A stretch of 64,000 nt of DNA from Rhizobium sp. 007. Its GTDB lineage: Bacteria; Pseudomonadota; Alphaproteobacteria; Rhizobiales; Rhizobiaceae. The notes under the pieces were generated by a model. It was not told where the DNA came from. It ran no database searches and saw only the letters and a list, made by a program, of their open reading frames with translations. A program made the translations under genes and the position numbers. The stretch is taken from the NCBI RefSeq assembly GCF_015353075.1, contig NZ_CP064187.1:1-64000 (forward strand). Reading direction: 5' to 3'. Below, piece by piece: positions 41,145-50,122 of the stretch (position 1 is the stretch's first letter; the number at the start of each line of letters is the position of its first letter).

Positions 41145-41301
41145 AAGCCCCTTCATCTGCCTGCGTGCACCTTCTCCCCGCTGGAAAGAAGGGACTGGCG
41201 GCGCTGCTTGTGCGTCTCTTGAATTGATCTCGCCGAGCGGATGCGGCAATCTCCCCTTCACCCCCATGGGGGAGAAGGCCACGAAGGGGTCGGATGAGGC
41301 G
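41145..41301. repeat. RIME-type rhizobial intergenic palindromic repeat (degenerate)
   Basis: The stretch between convergent tme and olsB opens with GCCCCTTCATCTGCCTGC and ends with GGGGTCGGATGAGGCGG, roughly inverted. Internal palindromic pieces are CACCTTCTCCCCGC...GAAGGG and CTCCCC...CCCCCATGGGGGAG. This wording is typical of rhizobial intergenic mosaic elements as I remember them. Such elements are short non-coding repeats often found between genes; here it may also form RNA hairpins ending both transcripts. Confidence 0.7.
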
Positions 41302-41402
41302 GCGGCACTGCAGGACATCAGAGATAGCGCGTGGCTCGCTACCATCTGCTTCAGCCGGACGAGATTGTCTGTTTGCGCCGCCAGCTCGATCTTCTGGAAA
41401 AA

Positions 41403-42278
41403 TCAGCTCGCGAAACGGCCTGCGTCAGCGCCGTAGTAATTCAAATAGCGATCCGAAATGCTTGCGATCGGCAGCACGATCAGCACGTCCGTCGTGTTGA
41501 ACGCATGGTCCACCACCGCGGTGGAGCCGACCATGGCGCCGAGGCGAAGGTAGCCCTTGATCAGCGGCGGAAGGGCCATCAGCGCCTTCTTCGGGTTGAC
41601 GGCCTCCGGCGGCATCAGATCCATGCTGCGCGCTTGGCCCGGCAGAGCGCCGACCGCCCATTCGCCCTTGGCAAGGACCGTGTGGTGCAGGAAGGAAAGT
41701 GCCAGCGCATGGCTCTCCGGATGCACACCCGGGAAGGAGGCGCAGCCGAACATGGCGCTCATCCCGTGCTTCAAGGCATAGGCCCAATTGCCTTGCCAGA
41801 GAAGTTCGACCGTGCGCTTCGTGCGGTATTCCGGCAGCACGCAGGAGCGACCGAGCTCCATGAAGCGCTTGTCTGGATGACGTGCGAGAAGCTCGCCGAT
41901 CGCGAATTCGGAAGCCGAGTAAAAACCGCCATTTGCCATCGCCACGTCCTGGCGCAGCAGGCGGTAGGTTCCGACGATCTGGTCTTCGCTATCACCTTCG
42001 ATCGAGCGGTCGAGGACGAGAAGGTGATCGCAGAATGCATCGTAAGCGTCGAAGTCGCGTTCGCGGCGCATGGCCTCTGGCGGAAGCTGCGCCTGCAATT
42101 CCTGAACGAAAACGCGGTAGCGCACATGCTGCGCAGCATCGATCTCGCGAGCAGTGCGGGCAAGGCGGGTCTCCAGGTTGCCGATGCGGCCCAAGACGTC
42201 GCCTTCCTTCGGCGCGACGGCCGCTGCAGGCCGAGAAACCTCCGCCGTTGTGTCGCGATTAAGGATGTCGATGGACAT
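41403..42278 (-). CDS. olsB: L-ornithine N-alpha-acyltransferase OlsB
   Basis: OlsB transfers a 3-hydroxyacyl chain from acyl carrier protein to ornithine, the first step of ornithine lipid synthesis. The 291-residue GNAT-fold protein has the family pattern: VRYRVFVQELQA (about residues 52-63), FDAYDAFCDHLLV (about 75-87) and MELGRSCVLPEYR (about 140-152), then a GHPES-like loop seen as FPGVHPESHA. Its position beside the malic enzyme matches S. meliloti olsB. A Pho box lies 49 nt before the start, which fits induction under phosphate limitation. OlsA is at 24968-25765. Confidence 0.92.
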   Translation of the reverse strand: MSIDILNRDTTAEVSRPAAAVAPKEGDVLGRIGNLETRLARTAREIDAAQHVRYRVFVQELQAQLPPEAMRRERDFDAYDAFCDHLLVLDRSIEGDSEDQIVGTYRLLRQDVAMANGGFYSASEFAIGELLARHPDKRFMELGRSCVLPEYRTKRTVELLWQGNWAYALKHGMSAMFGCASFPGVHPESHALALSFLHHTVLAKGEWAVGALPGQARSMDLMPPEAVNPKKALMALPPLIKGYLRLGAMVGSTAVVDHAFNTTDVLIVLPIASISDRYLNYYGADAGRFAS

Positions 42279-42326
42279 GATGATTCTCCCGTTGCCGGCT
42301 CATGGCGTGTCATAAAACACTTCTGT

Positions 42327-42344
42327 ACGACAGGAAAGTGACAT
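42327..42344 (-). promoter_or_regulatory. Candidate Pho box upstream of olsB
   Basis: On the minus strand ATGTCAC-TTTC-CTGTCGT forms two 7-mers in an 11-bp direct repeat, close to the PhoB consensus CTGTCAT-N4-CTGTCAT (5/7 and 6/7). It lies 49-66 nt before the olsB ATG. In S. meliloti, ornithine lipid formation rises when phosphate is scarce through PhoB. Confidence 0.6.
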
Positions 42345-42380
42345 GGACTTTACGGAAAAACGACGCTTATGTCACTCTGC

Positions 42381-44618
42381 TCAGAGCGCTTCGGCTCGGC
42401 GGGCGGAAAGTGCTGCGACGGCATGGACTTCCGTCAGTAGCCGGATTGGGTCGACAGGTTTCAGCATCACGCGGTTTGCGCCGGCAAGCAGGACCTGGCG
42501 GCGCGACTCGTCGCGTTTGTCGGCAGTCAGCACGATGACCGGCACCGCAACGACCTGCAGCCGCCGTTCGTGACCGCGCAGCCGGCCAATCATTTCAACA
42601 CCTTCGCCGCCCGGCATCGTGAGATCGCTGATGATGATGTCGGGGCGCATGCTGCCTTCGGCAAGTGCGCAATCCAGCAACGTCTCGAAGTCTTCGACAT
42701 GGTGAACCTTATGTCCGCCCTTCTCCAGCACAGCGCGGACAAGCATCGCATTGATCGGGTCGTCTTCTCCGAGAAGGATATTCATCCCGCCTGGCATATT
42801 CGCTTCGGGAATGGCGGCGGTAAAGCCGGGCTGGTTGTCGTTCAGCGCATCGCGCTTTTCCATGCCGCGCATGCGTCCGCGAAGCACGTCGATCAGCGAC
42901 TGTTCGCGAAGAGGCCGAATAAGCCAGGCATCGAAGAGATCAAGCGGATGGGCGTTACGCTCTTCCGGATTGACGAGAAGGGTCTTGCGCAGGCCAAGCG
43001 CGGCAATTTCGACGCGGTCGGCAAGATGCTCTGTAAACTCCGCGGACATGCGATGATCGACGATGATATCCGTCGGGCGATGGTCGCTGCCGGCAATGTA
43101 GAGAAGCGTCTCCCGGGCTTTTTCGCCGTCGGCCACCAGATGGCAATCGCCGCCGAGAGCGACGATGGTCTCGGCGATTGCGGCGCGGGCTGCACCGGCC
43201 GGGGCAAGAAGCACGACGATATTGCCGCAAAGCAGCGATTTGCGGCTGCCGCGAGCCTCTAGCGGAATGTTTGCAGGAAAGCGGATCGTGAATTCGCTGC
43301 CCCTGCCCTTTTCGCCGGCGACCGTCAGAGAACCGCCGAATTCGCGCATGATGCGGGCGGAGATGGTGAGCCCGAGCCCGGTGCCGCCGCTCTTTTCCGT
43401 CATGGTTCCTCCCTGCTCGAATTCGCCGAAGATTCGCGCATGCTCCTCCGCTGTCATCCCTGGGCCGGTGTCCGTGACCGTTATCATGAGATCGTCGTCG
43501 CGCAAGGATACGCGGATGAAGACGCCGCCCACCTGGGTGAACTTCACCGCATTGCCGATGACGTTGAAAAGCACCTGACGCAGCCGCGCCGGATCGAAAC
43601 TCATGAATTCCGGCACGTCGGAAGAGACCGTCGCACCGATCTCGATGCCCTTTTCGTGGGCACGGTGTGCCAGCATTTCGGCGACGCTTTCCAGCAGCTG
43701 GCGCAGCGATTCGGTGCGCGGACGAAGCTGGAAGCGGCCGACTTCGATTGTGGAGAAATCGAGGAGGTCTTCGACGAGTTGGGCGAGCGCATGGCCTGAC
43801 TGGCGGATGCCGTCGATATAGTTCTGCTGCTCCTGGGTCATCTGCGCCTGGCTCAGCAGATGAGTCATTCCGAGAATGCCGGATAGTGGCGTTCGGATTT
43901 CATGGCTGACGGTCGCAAGCAAGCGGGATTTCGCCGCACTGTTGTACTCGGCCTTTTGGCGTGCCTCCTCGCGCGCCTGCGCTGAAAGGCGTTCGGCGGT
44001 CACGTCACGGGCGACGCTCTGGAGCAGCAGACGGCCATTCGACGGATCGCGGGTGACGACGTCATGCCAGGCGAAGATGCGCTGGCCTTCCGGCGTCGAG
44101 ATCTCGACATCGAAGCGATATGGCTCGGCGCCAGGGCGGAAGGCGATGCCGAGTTGTTCGCAAGTCTGTCCCTCCGGCTTCAGACGGCCCGTCAGGCGGC
44201 GAAAAGTGGCATTGGCGCCGATGATCCGCCGGTCAATGGTACGGGTAACGGTTATGTCGCCGAGGGCGTCATGAACATTGGCGAAAAGTTCGGCAGCATC
44301 GCATGCCTGCGGCTGGTTGCCGGTCCGCGGGCGCAGCTTCATCAGCAACACATGACCGAGAAGTGCTGCGGCAAGGATTGCAAGGCCGGCAGAAAGTAGC
44401 AAAGGTCCGCCCGCTTGCCCGAGTGCAAGGAGTGCGATCGCAGCAAAAAGGCCAAGGCCGCCGAGCCAGTAAAAGAGCAGGGTGCGCAGCGAATGCTTTT
44501 GCTTTGGAGCTGCCGGCGCCAGCGGCACGACCTCGTCCGCCGGCCGCAGATCATGCGGCTTGGCGGCCGCCCCGAATGCGGCGGCGAGACGTTCCTGCAA
44601 TTGAGCCAGACTGTGCAT
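42381..44618 (-). CDS. Hybrid sensor histidine kinase
   Basis: A 745-residue inner-membrane kinase: two membrane segments (about residues 45-92), a PAS-like domain (about 110-210), a HisKA dimer domain with the phospho-His in SHEIRTPLSG (about 245), an HATPase domain (about 350-455) and two receiver-like domains. The first (about 465-580) lacks the acidic pair and the conserved Lys (RP instead), so it is degenerate. The second (about 612-735) has GEDDPINAML and the phospho-acceptor Asp in SDLTMPG. The signal and partner are unknown. It precedes olsB on the same strand, as in relatives. Confidence 0.88.
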   Translation of the reverse strand: MHSLAQLQERLAAAFGAAAKPHDLRPADEVVPLAPAAPKQKHSLRTLLFYWLGGLGLFAAIALLALGQAGGPLLLSAGLAILAAALLGHVLLMKLRPRTGNQPQACDAAELFANVHDALGDITVTRTIDRRIIGANATFRRLTGRLKPEGQTCEQLGIAFRPGAEPYRFDVEISTPEGQRIFAWHDVVTRDPSNGRLLLQSVARDVTAERLSAQAREEARQKAEYNSAAKSRLLATVSHEIRTPLSGILGMTHLLSQAQMTQEQQNYIDGIRQSGHALAQLVEDLLDFSTIEVGRFQLRPRTESLRQLLESVAEMLAHRAHEKGIEIGATVSSDVPEFMSFDPARLRQVLFNVIGNAVKFTQVGGVFIRVSLRDDDLMITVTDTGPGMTAEEHARIFGEFEQGGTMTEKSGGTGLGLTISARIMREFGGSLTVAGEKGRGSEFTIRFPANIPLEARGSRKSLLCGNIVVLLAPAGAARAAIAETIVALGGDCHLVADGEKARETLLYIAGSDHRPTDIIVDHRMSAEFTEHLADRVEIAALGLRKTLLVNPEERNAHPLDLFDAWLIRPLREQSLIDVLRGRMRGMEKRDALNDNQPGFTAAIPEANMPGGMNILLGEDDPINAMLVRAVLEKGGHKVHHVEDFETLLDCALAEGSMRPDIIISDLTMPGGEGVEMIGRLRGHERRLQVVAVPVIVLTADKRDESRRQVLLAGANRVMLKPVDPIRLLTEVHAVAALSARRAEAL

Positions 44619-44673
44619 AATTGCTGGCTAGCATATTCGCCGTTCCGAATGCCTTCAGGAAAAGCCTAAGATT

Positions 44674-45177
44674 TTAGCTTTCCGTCTTTTTCGGCTGCAA
44701 AAGCTCATCGAGAATGACGCAACCGGCGCCCACCGTGATGAAGCTGTCGGCAAGATTGAAGACGGCGAAGGACCAGCTTTCGGTGTGGAAGAGAATGTAG
44801 TCGATGACGTGACCGTAGAGGAAACGGTCGATCAGATTGCCGAGCGCACCGGCAATGATCAGCGCAAATCCGCTATGCGCAATCCAGCGGTCCTTCGAGG
44901 TGCGATGCCAGAGCCAGATGACGAAGGCCACGATGACGATCCGCATGCCGACGATGAACCAGCCGTCCATGCCCGACAGCATCGAAAAGGCGACGCCGAG
45001 ATTGTAAGTGCGGTAGAGCGCCACCATCGGGATCATCGGCACGGCTTCCTGCAATGGCAGATAGCGATCAACTGCGATCTTGACGATCTGGTCGATAGCG
45101 ACCGCGACGAGAATGAAGATCAGGATCGGCAGCGGGCGCGACAGGAGCGCCGGACGGTCAAGCGTCTTTTCGGTCAT
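44674..45177 (-). CDS. lspA: Prolipoprotein signal peptidase (SPase II)
   Basis: LspA removes the signal peptide of lipoproteins after lipidation, the step before Lnt (19099-20703). The 167-residue protein has four membrane segments and the two catalytic Asp motifs: [15 protein letters not shown] (about residues 113-127) and FNLADSFI (about 140). Its start overlaps the RNA methyltransferase stop as ATGA, forming the end of a three-gene overlapping run. Confidence 0.96.
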   Translation of the reverse strand: MTEKTLDRPALLSRPLPILIFILVAVAIDQIVKIAVDRYLPLQEAVPMIPMVALYRTYNLGVAFSMLSGMDGWFIVGMRIVIVAFVIWLWHRTSKDRWIAHSGFALIIAGALGNLIDRFLYGHVIDYILFHTESWSFAVFNLADSFITVGAGCVILDELLQPKKTES

Positions 45178-46034
45178 TTGCCCTCGGAAAGCGAAAGGAG
45201 ATGGCGCCGCGCTTCGAAAAGCATCACGGCACTTGCAACGGCGAGATTGAGGGAGTCCGCACGACCCTGCTGCGGGATGCGTGCAAGTGCGTCGGCTTCC
45301 TTAGCCAACTGGTCCGGCAGGCCGGACTGCTCGTTGCCCATGAGGAGAACGACCGGCCTCTTCTTGTAATCGATCGTGCGGTAATCGACCGAACCTGCAA
45401 GGTGCGTGGCGACGACGGCCACGCCGGCAGATTTCTTCCAGCCGATGAATTCTTCCGGCGTTGCCTTCGCAACGGGCACGGCGAACACGGAGCCCATCGT
45501 GGCGCGCACTGTTTCAAGGGAGAAGGGGTCGGTCGTTTCCCCGACGAGGATGACGCCGGAGGCGCCTGCGGCATCCGCCGTGCGGATGATTGTGCCGAGA
45601 TTGCCGGGATCGCGTACCCGATCAAGCGCGATCCAGGTCTCGCCGTCCTTCGGACGGATGTCCTTCAGCAGCTTCCAGCGGCTCTCGAAAATGCCGACCA
45701 CCATCTGCGGATTGTCACGCCGCGTGATCGAGGAAATGATCTTTTCGCTGACTTCGAGGACGAGGCCGCCGGAGGCTACGGTTTTCGCCGCCATCTGCTC
45801 GACCAGCGGCTTGCCCTTGGCCGCCTTGGCATAGACCAGCGTGCGGATCGCCCAGCCGAGCTCGATCGCGTCGATGACCAGCTTTAGGCCCTCGGCCATG
45901 AAGGTGCCGCTCTCTTCGCGCGACTTCTTGTTGGTCAGCGCCTTGATGTCCTTGATGATCGGATTGGCGAGCGACGTCACCTCTTTCACATGTCCGACCT
46001 TGTGGGGGCCATGGCCCCGATGTTCATGGCTCAT
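45174..46034 (-). CDS. TrmH/SpoU-family RNA methyltransferase
   Basis: A 286-residue SPOUT methyltransferase, with an N-terminal substrate-binding domain ([19 protein letters not shown]) and the knotted SAM domain with motif 1 [17 protein letters not shown] (about residues 132-148), motif 2 [11 protein letters not shown] and motif 3 [14 protein letters not shown]. Likely a 2'-O-methyltransferase of rRNA or tRNA (RlmB/TrmH type); the target is unknown. ATGA overlaps join it to the genes on both sides. Confidence 0.9.
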   Translation of the reverse strand: MSHEHRGHGPHKVGHVKEVTSLANPIIKDIKALTNKKSREESGTFMAEGLKLVIDAIELGWAIRTLVYAKAAKGKPLVEQMAAKTVASGGLVLEVSEKIISSITRRDNPQMVVGIFESRWKLLKDIRPKDGETWIALDRVRDPGNLGTIIRTADAAGASGVILVGETTDPFSLETVRATMGSVFAVPVAKATPEEFIGWKKSAGVAVVATHLAGSVDYRTIDYKKRPVVLLMGNEQSGLPDQLAKEADALARIPQQGRADSLNLAVASAVMLFEARRHLLSLSEGK

Positions 46035-47128
46035 TTCGGCACCCAGCGGGAGAAGAGGGAGGTCGACAGCGCGCGGCCCCGCGTCTTGCCGTCAAGGCCC
46101 GCCTCGCGGATCACGAGCTCGCCGGATTCGACCACGCCGCCTGCGCCGCGCATCGTCTCGCGCATCAATTCGTGGATCGAATAGAAGCTTGCACGGATCG
46201 AATAGGCGGTCAGCACCAGGCCAAGCGCCTGAGGCGACAGGATCTCGCGGCAGACATCGAGCATTAATGGCAGGTGTTCGAAGAGATGCCAGACTTCGCC
46301 GTTCGGGCCACGGCCGAATTTCGGCGGATCGGTAAGGATGATGTCATAGGTACTGCCGCGGCGCTCCTCACGGAGGATGAACTTCATCGCGTCTTCGCAG
46401 ATCCAGCGGATCGGCAGTTTCTCCAAGCGGCCGAGCGCCTGATTTTCACGCGCCCAGCCGATTGCCTTCTTGGAGGCGTCGACATGGGTAACTTCCGCAC
46501 CCGCCGCCGCCGCGACCAACGACGCGACACCTGTATAGCCGAAAAGATTTAGGACCTTCAGCGGACGGCCGGCGGCCTCGACCTGCTCTTTCATCCAGCT
46601 CCAGTGGACGATCTGTTCCGGAAACACGCCGACATGGCGGAAGGACGTAAATCGCCCATAAAAATCGACGCCCAGAAGATGCAGCGGCCAGGTCTCGCCG
46701 AGCGCCTCCTTCGGAAAGCGCCAGCGGCCGGTGCCTTCCTCGTCCGTATCGCCGGTAAAGATCGCATCGACCTTTTCCCAGACATGAGATGCCAGCGACG
46801 GCTGCCAGAGCGCCTGACCCTCGGGGCGGACGATGCGATAGGGGCCATATTGCTCGAGCTTCAGGCCGGTGCCGCTGTCGATGAGGTGAAAGTCGCCTGC
46901 GCCGAGGGATTCCAGAATGACAGGAACGCGCTCATGAGGACGGTCGCCCATGCGCTCCTTTAGCGGCCGCTCGCTTGCAGCAGGCGCGGTCGCCTCTCGC
47001 ACGGTCTCCCGCGCGGCCACAGGTTTGACCGCTTTTGGCGGGTGGCTCGAGCGTTCGTCATTGCGGCGATTGCCGGGGGAGCCGGCAGATTGCGCCTTAT
47101 GGCCCGGCCGGCGCTCTTTCTGTCTCAA
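46031..47128 (-). CDS. Class I SAM-dependent (rRNA-type) methyltransferase
   Basis: Up to 365 residues. The N-terminal 60 residues are basic and of low complexity. The core has the SAM motif VLNLFGYTGVASLVAAAAGA (about 193-212), HVDASKKAIGWARENQ and the catalytic-type DIILTDPPKFGRG (about 266). It resembles RlmI-like 23S rRNA cytosine methyltransferases, but the PUA-domain form is not clear. The longest frame starts with TTG 47128 behind a GGAAA-type site; ATG 46951 would remove the basic tail. It overlaps the SpoU gene by ATGA. Confidence 0.82.
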   Translation of the reverse strand: MRQKERRPGHKAQSAGSPGNRRNDERSSHPPKAVKPVAARETVREATAPAASERPLKERMGDRPHERVPVILESLGAGDFHLIDSGTGLKLEQYGPYRIVRPEGQALWQPSLASHVWEKVDAIFTGDTDEEGTGRWRFPKEALGETWPLHLLGVDFYGRFTSFRHVGVFPEQIVHWSWMKEQVEAAGRPLKVLNLFGYTGVASLVAAAAGAEVTHVDASKKAIGWARENQALGRLEKLPIRWICEDAMKFILREERRGSTYDIILTDPPKFGRGPNGEVWHLFEHLPLMLDVCREILSPQALGLVLTAYSIRASFYSIHELMRETMRGAGGVVESGELVIREAGLDGKTRGRALSTSLFSRWVPK

Positions 47129-47244
47129 CGTGATTTCCGCGTCTCAAGTTTGATAGAGCCCGTGCAAATAGCATCCCCAGTCACCTTGGCAAAGTGCTTT
47201 CCCGCTGTGATAAGTTTAGAGAATTGAAACGGGAGGATTTCGAT

Positions 47245-47697
47245 ATGGACATGACCGGCGAGGAACGCATCAACGCGTCGCGCGATGCGGTGTGGGTAGC
47301 CTTGAACGATCCAGAGGTCTTGAAGCGATGCATCCCCGGCTGTCAAAGCCTCGAGATGAGATCGCCAACCGAGCTTACGGCGGTCGTCAAGGTCAAGATC
47401 GGACCGGTCTCGGCGACCTTCAACGGTGAGGTGACCCTGACAAATGTCAACGCGCCGGAGAGCTATACGATTTCGGGTGAGGGCAAGGGCGGCGTTGCAG
47501 GCTTTGCCAAGGGCGGGGCCGACGTCACCTTGAGGACGGAAGGTGCAGAGACAGTGCTGCAATATGCGGCAAAAGCGCAGGTCGGCGGCAAGCTTGCCCA
47601 GCTTGGAGCGCGGCTGGTGAATTCGACGTCGCAAAAGCTTGCGCAGCAATTCTTTGCAGATTTCAATGCTGTCGTTAGCGAAAAGGCCGCGGAATAG
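47245..47697 (+). CDS. CoxG-type SRPBCC-fold protein
   Basis: A 150-residue START/SRPBCC protein: MDMTGEERINASRDAVWVAL at the N-terminus, the conserved LNDPEVLKRCIPGCQSLE (about residues 20-37) and a C-terminal helix. CoxG proteins anchor or assist carbon monoxide dehydrogenase-type molybdenum enzymes, but this family is widely spread without them, and none is adjacent. ATG 47245 has GGGAGG upstream. It is divergent from the methyltransferase gene. Confidence 0.88.
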   Translation: MDMTGEERINASRDAVWVALNDPEVLKRCIPGCQSLEMRSPTELTAVVKVKIGPVSATFNGEVTLTNVNAPESYTISGEGKGGVAGFAKGGADVTLRTEGAETVLQYAAKAQVGGKLAQLGARLVNSTSQKLAQQFFADFNAVVSEKAAE

Positions 47698-47743
47698 TCG
47701 CTATTGGCGTGGCACAGTCTTTGGCCTCTTCTAATTCGCATCC

Positions 47744-48178
47744 ATGAATTACACAGTCAGAAATTCCCGCCCTTCGGACAATGGGCAGCTCGGCGACATC
47801 TATCTCAACGAACGCAGGCAGACCTTCACCTGGGTCGATCCCGGCAAGTTCAGCCATGAGGATTTTCTCGCCCATTCGCAGGGTGAAATTGTCTGGGTTG
47901 CCGAAGCACCTGATGGCGAGATCGCCGGCTTCATGACGCTGTGGGCCGCGGATGATTTCATCCACATGCTCTACATCCGCAAGGAATGGCAGGGCAGGGG
48001 CGTCGGTACCGCGCTGCTGAAGGCTCTGCCGGAGTGGCCGCGCCGTAGATACCGGTTGAAGTGCCTGATCAACAACAGAAACGCCAAGACATTCTATGCC
48101 GGCCGCGGTTTCGTGGTCACCGGTAGCGGCACGTCGGCTGAAGGCGACTACGAGGAACTGAGCTTTATTCCAGCCTGA
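47744..48178 (+). CDS. GNAT-family N-acetyltransferase
   Basis: A 144-residue acetyltransferase with the acetyl-CoA motif in IRKEWQGRGVGTALLKAL (about residues 78-95) and a closing N-x-AKTFYAGRGF segment (about 112-124). The substrate is unknown. It follows the CoxG-like gene by 46 nt on the same strand and is convergent with a LapA-type gene, 7 nt from its stop. Confidence 0.86.
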   Translation: MNYTVRNSRPSDNGQLGDIYLNERRQTFTWVDPGKFSHEDFLAHSQGEIVWVAEAPDGEIAGFMTLWAADDFIHMLYIRKEWQGRGVGTALLKALPEWPRRRYRLKCLINNRNAKTFYAGRGFVVTGSGTSAEGDYEELSFIPA

Positions 48179-48185
48179 CGTTCGA

Positions 48186-48518
48186 TCAGCGGGAAGGCAA
48201 TTGACCGGCGATCTCTTCGGCGCGGGCCTTGTGCCGGTCCGCCTCGCTGTGCCAGCGAACGGCCTCCTTCGCCTCGATTTTCGCGCGCTTGCGGTGTTTG
48301 CCCTGCGTGAGCCATGTGGCGGCCGATCCGATCAGCATGCCGATAATCAGCGCGATGAAGATGAAAACGAAGAACGGCGCAGAAACCGCGAGAACCTGAT
48401 CTTCGGGCCGGAAGGGGTTGAATGCCAGCGACACGCTCTGCCGGTTGGCAACGCAGAAGATTATGAGAATGATGCCGAGCGGCAACAAAATCAAAAGGTT
48501 GATGATCTTCTTCGCCAT
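48186..48518 (-). CDS. LapA-domain (DUF1049) membrane protein
   Basis: A 110-residue inner-membrane protein with two hydrophobic segments (about residues 6-24 and 44-68), separated by the LapA-type VANRQSVSLAFNPF, and a basic helical C-terminal tail. LapA-type proteins (YciS in E. coli) are linked to lipopolysaccharide assembly control with LapB. The role here is inferred from family only. It precedes no other same-strand gene closely; ihfB lies 111 nt upstream. Confidence 0.85.
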   Translation of the reverse strand: MAKKIINLLILLPLGIILIIFCVANRQSVSLAFNPFRPEDQVLAVSAPFFVFIFIALIIGMLIGSAATWLTQGKHRKRAKIEAKEAVRWHSEADRHKARAEEIAGQLPSR

Positions 48519-48629
48519 CCGTGGCCTCCGCGCGTGGTTGCGCCGCTTCGATACGGCGCATGACTGCTCAGCAGAATAGAAAGGTGCGCGCGAGGTTCAA
48601 GCGCGATTTCGACGCAGTCCGGATGAAGT

Positions 48630-48929
48630 TCAATCGTCGTGGTCGGCCTGGCCGGGGTTCAGCCGTTCGCGCAACTCCTTGCCGGTCTTGAAGAAGGGCA
48701 CCCACTTCTCCTCGACGAAGACGGTGTCGCCGGTGCGCGGATTGCGGCCGGAGCGCGAAGGGCGGTTCTTGACGGAAAATGCACCGAAGCCGCGAAGCTC
48801 GACGCGGTTGCCCGCTGCGAGCGCATCGGTGATCTCGTCGAGAACCGCGTTGACGATATTCTCGACATCCCGGTGATAAAGATGCGGGTTGCGCGCGGCA
48901 ACGATCTGCACCAATTCCGACTTGATCAC
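48630..48929 (-). CDS. ihfB: Integration host factor beta subunit
   Basis: A DNA-bending protein that pairs with IhfA; IHF also assists sigma-54 promoters, relevant since rpoN lies at 52399. The 99-residue protein has the HU/IHF signature [21 protein letters not shown] (about residues 47-67, given in part here), with the DNA-intercalating proline in RNPRTG. It follows sppA by 29 nt on the same strand, a frequent pairing. Confidence 0.95.
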   Translation of the reverse strand: MIKSELVQIVAARNPHLYHRDVENIVNAVLDEITDALAAGNRVELRGFGAFSVKNRPSRSGRNPRTGDTVFVEEKWVPFFKTGKELRERLNPGQADHDD

Positions 48930-48958
48930 GGTCGCCCCCTTAAATTATTGATTTCTTA

Positions 48959-49909
48959 TCAATCGCGGCCAACCTGCCAAACTGAAACGAGCCCGTCAAG
49001 GAGCAACTTTTGTGGCAGAATGCCCTCGATGTTCTGGCTCTTCAAGAGATCGCCATAGCCGAACAGAACTGCGAGCTTCGAAACAGCCCCTGCGAGCAGA
49101 AACGGCGTATAGCTCTTCTTGTCCCAATCCACGACCGGAAGATCCTTGCCGACGTCCCTCCCAGCGAGATAATCCCGGATTTCCGTGTCGCCGCCGACCC
49201 GGTCGATGAGCTTGACCTTCGCCGCTTGCCGGCCGGTGAAAATAGTGCCGTCGGCGAGCTTCAGCACCTCCTCGCGCGGCAGCTTGCGGCGGTCGACAAC
49301 CAAGTCGACGAACCAGGCGTAGCTGTCCATGACCATATTGTTGATCATGGTTTTCGCTTCTTCACTGGCAGCATGGAAAGGCGATGGCTCTGCCTTCAGC
49401 GGCGACGACTTGATCTCTTGCAGCGAGACGCCGAGCTTGTCGAGCAGCGGTTGGATCTGCGGATACTGAAAGATCACGCCGATCGAACCGGTGAGCGAAC
49501 TTTCTCCGGCAATGATCGTATCGCCAGCGGCAGCGATCATATAGCCCGCGGAAGCGGCAAGCGTTCGGATATCGGAGACGACCGGCTTCTTCGCCGCAAT
49601 CGCCCGGATCGCTTTGAATATTTTTTCGCCGCCATAGGTCGTGCCGCCCGGCGAAGAAATGGAGACGATGACGCCTTTGACGCGGTCGTTTTCTTCGATC
49701 TTCTTCAGCCTCTCGAGCAACTCGTCGTCGTCGGTTATGAGGCCGGAAATCGTCACATGGGCGATGTGCGGCCGCTGCGTGGCGATGTCGCCTGCGACGA
49801 ATTGGTAGAGAGCAAAGCCGAGCGCGACCAAGAGCACCACCGCCGCAATACGCCAGAAGCCGAGTTTGCGGCGAAGCCTGCGGCGATCCGCGATCGTCGA
49901 ACTGTCCAT
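48959..49909 (-). CDS. sppA: Signal peptide peptidase SppA (36K type)
   Basis: A membrane-bound serine protease that degrades cleaved signal peptides. The 316-residue protein has one N-terminal membrane segment (about residues 19-38). Catalytic Ser is in LAASAGYMIAA (about 130) and the Lys in SPLKAEPSPF (about 182). ATG 49909 has GGAGGA upstream; 13 extra codons above are less likely. It is followed by ihfB. Confidence 0.94.
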   Translation of the reverse strand: MDSSTIADRRRLRRKLGFWRIAAVVLLVALGFALYQFVAGDIATQRPHIAHVTISGLITDDDELLERLKKIEENDRVKGVIVSISSPGGTTYGGEKIFKAIRAIAAKKPVVSDIRTLAASAGYMIAAAGDTIIAGESSLTGSIGVIFQYPQIQPLLDKLGVSLQEIKSSPLKAEPSPFHAASEEAKTMINNMVMDSYAWFVDLVVDRRKLPREEVLKLADGTIFTGRQAAKVKLIDRVGGDTEIRDYLAGRDVGKDLPVVDWDKKSYTPFLLAGAVSKLAVLFGYGDLLKSQNIEGILPQKLLLDGLVSVWQVGRD

Positions 49910-50088
49910 AAGGTCCTCCAGAGCCGGCGCGCCGGCTTCATTCAACATGGCATCAGATAAGGCGGCATTCCTTCTTCGGAAATGTCGATTTACCTCGTTT
50001 TCATGCCTTACTTGCTAGTTGCAGAAAAAAATCCATATTGGCAAGCTAGTGTAATAATGCGAAACGATCTGTGATCGGTGGATGTAGT

Positions 50089-50100
50089 CCCTATATAGGG
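50089..50100. promoter_or_regulatory. Perfect palindrome upstream of lptC
   Basis: CCCTATATAGGG is a 12-bp perfect palindrome 23 nt before the lptC start. Its centre contains CTATAT, the rhizobial -10 form, but no CTTGAC-like -35 stands at the right distance. It could be an operator over the promoter. Confidence 0.35.
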
Positions 50101-50122
50101 TTGCCGATCAACTGACACGGAC

